Positions 62,021-64,000 of a DNA stretch of 64,000 nucleotides are shown in pieces. Below the pieces are notes generated by a model. The model made no database searches, was not told the DNA's origin, and saw only the letters and a list, made by a program, of their open reading frames with translations. Location: the NCBI RefSeq assembly GCF_013373865.1, contig NC_050472.1, positions 25,217,138-25,281,137 on the forward strand. Reading direction: 5' to 3'. The translations under genes and the position numbers were made by a program. This DNA is from Monomorium pharaonis. Lineage: Eukaryota; Arthropoda; Insecta; Hymenoptera; Formicidae. Within the stretch, counting starts at the first letter, position 1; each line of letters opens with the position of its first letter.

Positions 62021-64000
62021 CTGTCGAGTCGATTGCGTGACACCAGCAATTATATGACGGTATTTGCATGTCGTACGACGCACCTCGTTTGTATGCACGA
62101 CTGCGTGTGGCCAATGCTCGGTGCATTAACTTGACTCGAAGATAGCCAACGACGACAACGACAATAGTGCACCCAGGTCTCCGACTCCCTTAGTCGATAC
62201 TTCAAGTTGTTCTCTTCTTTTTTTCGCGCGCCTTTAACTTTTCTTTCAGCACGAGATCGCGTTGTCCCGACTCGTTAGAGTCCCTACCCACTTATTTCTT
62301 TCGATCATCCCGGAAACAATGGGAGCTTGATGATCGGGAAAAACTTTAAATTGGGCGACGAAACGCTACGCGGACGCCAAGTTCGTGGGAAAATCCCGTT
62401 TAGTTGTTATTGTTATCGATAATAATTCTATTTGTATCTTTCTTCTTATATTATTATTATTTTTTTATTTTTATTTTCTTTTATTATTGTTTAAGCACAT
62501 ACATAAAAAAATATTTTTTAAGCACATATGTAAAATATACTTTTTAGCTTTTTTTTTTCCAAAATAGATATAACTGCCAATAGCCAATTTGGCCGATATT
62601 GGCGAACTGCGGTTCATTTTGAGTACAATACGCAATACGTAGTTTCCCGAAGTCTGGTTACGTCATGTTAACTCGCGAAAGAGTGCGAACGGCCGGTTTT
62701 GCTGGAAATAAAAAAAAATGTGTAGAGAACACGAGGGTGCAGTAAAAGCCGTTTACACTAGATTTTAATCACGAGGAATTTGAACGCGCTTTGGGTAGCC
62801 ATTGATGTACGGTTCCGTTCTTCTTACTCGGCACCTTTTTGTACGTGCATTCCAATATATCTGTGTGCGCGCGCGTGAGCATGTTGTGTGCGCGTATGTG
62901 TGTCACATTGTGTGTGTTTTCTCCATCCCTCCGTCCATTTTAATATTTTCGGCGCAAAAATCCCGGCGGACACGACCTGCTGCTATTGCGTCAAAGGGAT
63001 ATTAAAACAACGGGACGAAATGCGGGATGTACAAAATGTTGATACTGGACGAAACTCTTCGCTTTCGATCCGAAATTTTGCGTGTCGATGATCGCGCTCA
63101 GGATGCCGAAAGTTTCGCAAAAATGCTTGCAAAAGAGAAAGAGAGTTTGGTACGAGAGCGCTGGAAATTTCAACATTTTTAAACCACCGCTCTCTACGAG
63201 ATTGAATGTTCGCAAATGTGAATTTTTTATTTTTGAGAACTGGTGCGGTTGTTATAAATGGATATAACTATATAGAAACATTAATCGCGTTATATCCAAA
63301 TGAATGATTTCGAGGAACAACCTACATTAAAAATGCAAATTAAAATTGTGTAGGAATAATCTAGAAACAAGAGAATAGAAGGAACTCTTTTGACATAAAA
63401 AAAATATTACAAATTATTTTATTTTATTTTTGTTAAAAATGATTTGTATATCAAATGATTAATATTTCAAAATCAATAACATAAAAGACTGTAATATGAT
63501 GTAATAATTTTTTCGTTTAATATTAAAATGTTATTACATCTATGTTATACGTATTTTTCAATAGTCTTGCAATAAACAGTGAACCCAGTTCTCGATGATA
63601 TTTTATTAACGAATGACTTATATAGCTATATTATATATGCTATAAAATATTCAACAAAATAATAAATATTAATGAAATTTTTCCAGCGATTATTTTTTTA
63701 ACTATTATTCCAATTAAAAACAATTTGAGATTTAAAACGTATATATATGACACGTATATAAATAAATTCAATATAATTTTAATAAAGTTAGTCAATTAAA
63801 TTTGGTAATTTACATCTAAAATTTAATGTTATAAATATTACACGAAATTACGCTCTTGTCCGTGATTGCATAATGTCATATCCATCTCGGTGACATAATT
63901 CATTAGCGATACAATTATACACTGTGATCGCATAGTCATATGAACGTTGTATATTTTTTTTATTACGCGAGCCGAATGTTTAACACACGGGGCTGAAAAG

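Larger units (their letters stand above)
58731..64000 (+). other. Start of the next rhomboid intron; no further exon found
   Basis: I looked for a continuation reading GSLGTS...GASGG after an acceptor in the right phase and did not find one, so the intron appears to exceed 5.2 kb. The stretch is mostly AT-rich, with CpG-rich parts at 60200-60730 and 61960-62380, GT/CG alternating sequence at 62860-62920, and no recognised RNA gene or mobile element. Confidence 0.65.

Overview
This window is animal nuclear DNA, most likely from an ant or another hymenopteran. It has spliced exons with consensus GT/AG borders, long AT-rich non-coding stretches alternating with CpG-dense blocks, and many (GA/TC)n microsatellites. 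There are no operons, and I see no RNA genes. The species cannot be named from the sequence alone. Only one protein-coding gene is recognised with confidence: a rhomboid-family intramembrane serine protease on the + strand, represented by two internal exons (49260-49402 and 58618-58730) joined by a 9.2-kb intron. Its upstream exons and its catalytic-serine exon were not found here.

Layout. 1-1908 is unique flank. 1909-11956 (copy A) and 17883-27922 (copy B) are the same roughly 10-kb non-coding sequence present twice. Between them lie a roughly 5.4-kb repetitive element (11957-17382) and a 500-N scaffold gap (17383-17882). The copies differ mainly by single-base or short-repeat indels. Five substitutions were found, all between 9800 and 10368. 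Copy A is interrupted by the element exactly where copy B runs on into unique sequence. The simplest reading is a false (haplotype) duplication: copy A carries the element, copy B is the empty allele, and the scaffolder placed both alleles in series.

The element is the most unusual object here. Its two ends are inverted repeats more than 1 kb long. Each end starts with a roughly 150-165-bp block that is itself bounded by a short inverted repeat of about 20 bp. Inside that is a subterminal region with copies of an AGAGTTCCTGATA motif, and then an array of roughly 159-160-bp units: about 6 in minus orientation followed by about 23 in plus orientation. The units form a partial higher-order pattern, and the polarity flips at about 13325-13346. 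The architecture resembles Foldback/Galileo-type elements of Drosophila, whose long inverted termini contain satellite-like tandem repeats. No transposase was found. The outermost unit of the right arm runs into a short open frame that looks like a decayed C-terminal protein fragment, so the satellite may have been amplified from a former coding exon.

27923-49259 is non-coding sequence upstream of the first visible rhomboid exon. It holds a promoter-like GC-rich block (30540-31300), a CpG-rich block with irregularly spaced ACTACTG motifs (32391-32765), a 25-bp direct repeat pair around a (GC)10 tract, several microsatellites, and otherwise AT-rich sequence. 49403-58617 is the intron between the rhomboid exons and contains several CpG-dense segments. 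58731-64000 appears to be the start of the next intron.
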